Origin: Clostridiales bacterium mt11
Lineage (GTDB): Bacteria; Bacillota; Clostridia; Tissierellales; Tepidimicrobiaceae
Assembly (NCBI GenBank): GCA_001282665.1
Contig: LN874948.1
Coordinates: 938,213 to 1,002,212 of the forward strand
Direction of reading: 5' to 3'
DNA: 64,000 bases
Shown here: piece after piece, positions 61,339 to 64,000 of the stretch
Numbering within the stretch: position 1 is the first letter of the stretch
How the letters are laid out: every line of letters begins with the position of its first letter
Made by a program: the position numbers and the translations under genes
The notes under the pieces: model-generated
What the model was told of the DNA's origin: nothing
Seen by the model: the letters and a program-made list of their open reading frames with translations, nothing else
The model's database searches: none

Positions 61339-63153
61339 TTATTTGGCAGGAATTAATATTTTTTGTCCTGGAAAGATTAAATGTGGATTTTTAAGTTTGT
61401 TATATTCTGCTAATGTTTGCCATGTAGTTTTAAATTTTTTAGCTATCTTCCACAAAACATCTCCAGATTTTACAACATAATTTTCTTCTTTTGCCGCTGG
61501 AACTACTACTTCTGGTTTTTCTACTGGTTTATCTTCTTGGACTGCTACTTCTGGCTCTTTTACTGGTTCTTCTACTTTTATATCTTTAACTTCAATTAAA
61601 TAATCAGCTTCTTTCGGAGTTATAACTTTAGCTTCTTTTATAGCATCTACAAGAGCATCCCTTATTGGTATAAAAGTATTTACTACATTTTCAGCCCTTG
61701 AAAAATCATACTTATCTCCATTAGGATACATAAAGTCATTTATAACAACTTTATAATTTTTATTCATATCAAGAGGTGTTCCATCTTCAAGAGTTATCTT
61801 TGTAATCCTATTTTCAAATTCTTTACTTTCATCATATTCCACTATTAAGCCTACAAATTGTCCATCTCCAACTTCTGGATTTAAAATACCATGATCTATG
61901 GCTTTTTTAACATCTTCACCTTTTAAGTCTAAAGTTATAAATGTATTATCAAAAGGCATTATTTCGTACATATCACCCATAGTAATAGGTCCTTTTTCAA
62001 GAGTTCTTCTAAGACCTCCACCATTGGTAATGGCAATATCTGCACCAGTTTTTTCTCTCATTATTTCGCAAGTCCATCTTCCTAATGTAGTTACATTAGG
62101 TACGGTTTTGTCATGAATAAATGCATCAGATGCTTCTCCTATTACTTCTCCTAAGATTGGTTCCAATTCAACTTTATATTTATTTAAGATTTCCTCGGCT
62201 TCTTTATCTATAGGAAGCTCCTCTACCCTTGTATATATTTCATCTACCTCAGGTTCTATAGCCATTACTTTATTGTTCTCATCTAATTTAATTGATAATT
62301 TTCCCACTGCACGACCGTTAGAATAACCTTGTACAATAGGTACATCGTTTACTATTCCACATACTGTTCTATGGCTATGAGCTGAAATAACTGCATCCAT
62401 GCCTTCTACTTTCGTTAAATCTATTGCCTTTCCCTCAATTTCCTTTGTATCACTATCTTGCACAGTATCGATATGTGTTAAAGCTATAATAACATCTGGT
62501 ACTCCTTCTTCTGCCTTACCATCTTTTAAGTATTTAATCCACTCTTCCGCTGATTTAACTGGATCTTTAAAATCAAAATCCTTAATATATTGTTCCTTAG
62601 TAAGAGTTAAAGTATCAGGATGTGCCAATCCAATAAATCCAATTTTTATTCCGGCTTTTTCAACAATTTTATAAGGCTTTGCCCAAGTTACAGGTTCTCC
62701 TGTTTTTTTGTCATATATATTTGTAGCTAAGAAATCAAATCCTCCATCTTTTCCCCATTTTTCTATTTTCTCTGCTCCCCAATCGAACTCGTGATTACCA
62801 ACAGCTGATGCAACTACGTTCATAGCTTTCATCATTTCTGTAACAGGTTCACCATAAGTTAAATTTGATATAGCAGTTCCTTGGTATAGGTCTCCACCAG
62901 ATACTACTATAGTATTTGGATTGTCCTTTTGTTTCTCTCTTATGTATGCTACTAACTTTGCCATACCAGGATTTTTACCGCTTTCTTCTACATTTCCATG
63001 AAAGTCATTAAAAGTTAAAATATCTACAGTTTTAGCTGGTTCCTTAGTCTTATCTGCTAAAGTAATTTGAGTACTAAAACCTAATACTAGGACTAAAGAT
63101 AATAGTAAACTCAATATAAATTTGTTTTTACTAGATTTAATAAATTTTTGCAT
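61339..63153 (-). CDS. Secreted 5'-nucleotidase/UshA-family phosphoesterase with C-terminal LysM
   Basis: 604 residues. Signal peptide at 1-34, calcineurin-like metallophosphatase domain at about 40-300 (LTFNDFHGNVEES, SGGDLYQGTA, AVGNHEFDWG, THID, SAHSHR), 5'-nucleotidase C-terminal domain at about 340-500 (TNGGGLRRTLEKGPITMGDMYEIMPFDN), a Pro/Glu-rich linker, and one LysM domain at about 557-604 (YVVKSGDVLWKIAKKF...QKILIPAK) that binds peptidoglycan. It would hydrolyse external nucleotides while held to the wall. The frame starts with TTG at 63156 followed at once by ATG at 63153; GGAGG is 6 and 9 bases away, so either may be used. Confidence 0.92.
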   Translation of the reverse strand: MQKFIKSSKNKFILSLLLSLVLVLGFSTQITLADKTKEPAKTVDILTFNDFHGNVEESGKNPGMAKLVAYIREKQKDNPNTIVVSGGDLYQGTAISNLTYGEPVTEMMKAMNVVASAVGNHEFDWGAEKIEKWGKDGGFDFLATNIYDKKTGEPVTWAKPYKIVEKAGIKIGFIGLAHPDTLTLTKEQYIKDFDFKDPVKSAEEWIKYLKDGKAEEGVPDVIIALTHIDTVQDSDTKEIEGKAIDLTKVEGMDAVISAHSHRTVCGIVNDVPIVQGYSNGRAVGKLSIKLDENNKVMAIEPEVDEIYTRVEELPIDKEAEEILNKYKVELEPILGEVIGEASDAFIHDKTVPNVTTLGRWTCEIMREKTGADIAITNGGGLRRTLEKGPITMGDMYEIMPFDNTFITLDLKGEDVKKAIDHGILNPEVGDGQFVGLIVEYDESKEFENRITKITLEDGTPLDMNKNYKVVINDFMYPNGDKYDFSRAENVVNTFIPIRDALVDAIKEAKVITPKEADYLIEVKDIKVEEPVKEPEVAVQEDKPVEKPEVVVPAAKEENYVVKSGDVLWKIAKKFKTTWQTLAEYNKLKNPHLIFPGQKILIPAK

Positions 63154-63185
63154 CAAAATATTCCTCCTTTTATATTAATAATCCA

Positions 63186-63280
63186 ATGTTTCTATAAAAT
63201 ATACTTCTATAGAAACATGGAAATTCCTTCTTTTTTCTTCTACAAATAATAATATTTCACCTTTGTAGAAACTCTACAAA
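63186..63280 (-). promoter_or_regulatory. Repeated palindromes upstream of the 5'-nucleotidase gene
   Basis: Two elements: ATGTTTCTATA (63186-63196) / TATAGAAACAT (63208-63218), a hairpin in the leader; and TTTGTAGA (63262-63269) - AAC - TCTACAAA (63273-63280), an operator-like palindrome, with a further TCTACAAA half-site at 63239-63246. The rest of 63157-63363 shows no gene. Confidence 0.45.
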
Positions 63281-63363
63281 CTCATTTAGATTATACCACA
63301 ATATTATTATTTTTATAGTATTAAATAAGTATCCCTTTTAGTTTCTTATAAAAATACCAAATC

Positions 63364-63391
63364 TTGACTATTATTCCATAAGTGGTATAAT
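63364..63391 (+). promoter_or_regulatory. Promoter of the gene at 63480
   Basis: TTGACT (63364-63369), 16-base spacer, TATAAT (63386-63391), giving a leader of about 80 bases. Confidence 0.55.
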
Positions 63392-63479
63392 TATCGTATT
63401 AGAATATTCTTAACCTTCATGGACTTTCTTAATATTTCTACTTTATTCTTTATAATAAACTGTAAAGGAGTAATTTAAA

Positions 63480-63986
63480 ATGGACTATTTTCAATATATA
63501 GACAAGCTAAAAAATAGCATGAAAGCATATTTTGATATCTTTGAAGATTTTTCTATTTTAGATAGAACCTTTCCCCTATATGGGAAATCTTTAGTTAGAA
63601 ATGAAAGATATATTGGCAGTAAAAAACTAGTTACTGATGCCTATGAAAACTATGAATATGTTTTTATACAAGGTCAAAATGAAAATGTAGAAAAAAACTC
63701 CTTAGAAGAATTTATAAATTTTTTAAAATCCACTGTTGATCATTTAATTGCTCCCAATGAAGAGCATATGTCCACTGTAATCACTGGTATATACATAACT
63801 AATAGCTTATTTACTTCTGAAGCTAAAGAATTAGGGGAAAAATTTAACTTTAATAAAAATTTCTTTTTTGGTCTTAAAGGCTGGTGTCATATTCAAATAG
63901 TCCTTGTAGAGCTAAATACTAATCAAATTTACACCAATAAAAAGGGTGAAAATCTAAAGCCTATGTATCAGGCAATTTTAAAATAA
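63480..63986 (+). CDS. Uncharacterised protein of 168 residues
   Basis: Soluble protein with no signal peptide or membrane segment; I do not recognise a named family. It begins DYFQYIDKLKNSMKAYFDIF, has aromatic-rich stretches (YENYEYVFIQGQ), TVITGIYITNS near residue 100 and FFFGLKGWCHIQIVLVEL near 130, suggesting an alpha/beta fold with a central sheet. AAAGGAG is 9 bases before the ATG, and a good promoter lies at 63364-63391. Complete within the window (stop at 63984-63986), with no following gene visible. Similar-looking proteins occur in clostridia, by my recollection, without a known role. Confidence 0.7.
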   Translation: MDYFQYIDKLKNSMKAYFDIFEDFSILDRTFPLYGKSLVRNERYIGSKKLVTDAYENYEYVFIQGQNENVEKNSLEEFINFLKSTVDHLIAPNEEHMSTVITGIYITNSLFTSEAKELGEKFNFNKNFFFGLKGWCHIQIVLVELNTNQIYTNKKGENLKPMYQAILK

Positions 63987-64000
63987 ATTGGATAGTATTT

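Noticed and set aside
1..64000. CRISPR arrays, tRNA/rRNA, T-box or known riboswitches, insertion sequences and prophage genes
   Set aside because: I looked for spaced direct repeats, cloverleaf patterns, the T-box core, SAM/TPP/purine/c-di-GMP motifs, transposases and integrases, and saw none that I could support by eye.

Overview
The window reads as a stretch of a low-GC Firmicute chromosome, most like a peptide- and amino-acid-fermenting anaerobe of the Clostridia/Tissierellia kind. The base composition is AT-rich, Shine-Dalgarno sites are strong, TTG and GTG starts are frequent, and the gene content fits: indolepyruvate ferredoxin oxidoreductase, oligopeptide uptake, several peptidases, carbamate kinase, RocB, BrnQ, and PTS loci each with its own PRD regulator. 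The taxon is inferred from gene content only. I see no rRNA, tRNA, CRISPR array, insertion sequence or prophage.

Layout. 1-3.2 kb (+): the end of an ABC importer (permease half and ATPase) and an NhaC-type antiporter. 3.3-8.1 kb (-): a fructose-family PTS (IIC, IIB, IIA) with a PRD regulator and a SIS-domain sugar isomerase/deglycase. 8.5-12.3 kb (-): isoaspartyl dipeptidase and iorAB, then a decayed gene with two in-frame stops (12.4-12.8 kb). 12.9-21.3 kb (-): oppABCDF running directly into tldD and pmbA/tldE, with a divergent ArsR-type regulator (21.5-22.6 kb, +). 22.7-29.2 kb (-): a galactitol-family PTS locus with a zinc dehydrogenase, a class II aldolase and a second PRD regulator. 29.5-31.6 kb (-): proA-proB. 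31.7-36.6 kb (-): tetR, an MMPL/RND exporter and a secreted heptad-repeat protein, read from a promoter with two TetR-like operators. 36.8-38.4 kb: a 59-residue gene (+) and brnQ (-) sharing one terminator. 38.6-47.1 kb (-): levR with a small membrane protein, and a second galactitol-type PTS operon holding two class II aldolases, a PHP phosphatase and a PfkB kinase, behind a near-consensus sigma-54 promoter. 47.3-52.4 kb (-): envelope genes (acyltransferase, murJ, two SLH proteins with PrcB-type repeats). 52.8-55.9 kb (+): a chemoreceptor and a Crp/Fnr regulator. 55.9-63.2 kb (-): RocB-like peptidase, carbamate kinase, P1 peptidase, glycosylasparaginase and a LysM-anchored 5'-nucleotidase. 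63.5-64 kb (+): an unrecognised gene.

How the genes fit together. Much of the window serves uptake and dismantling of peptides: Opp imports them, TldD/TldE, IadA, the P1 peptidase and glycosylasparaginase cut awkward bonds, and IorAB, ArcC and RocB connect to amino-acid fermentation. Three PTS loci add sugar use. The two galactitol-type loci look complementary: one carries a dehydrogenase and the other a kinase, while both carry a close paralogue of the same aldolase. The least explained parts are the sigma-54/LevR sugar operon, the Opp-TldD/E operon, the RND plus heptad-repeat pair, and two SLH/PrcB genes that share 11-bp-spaced direct repeats upstream.
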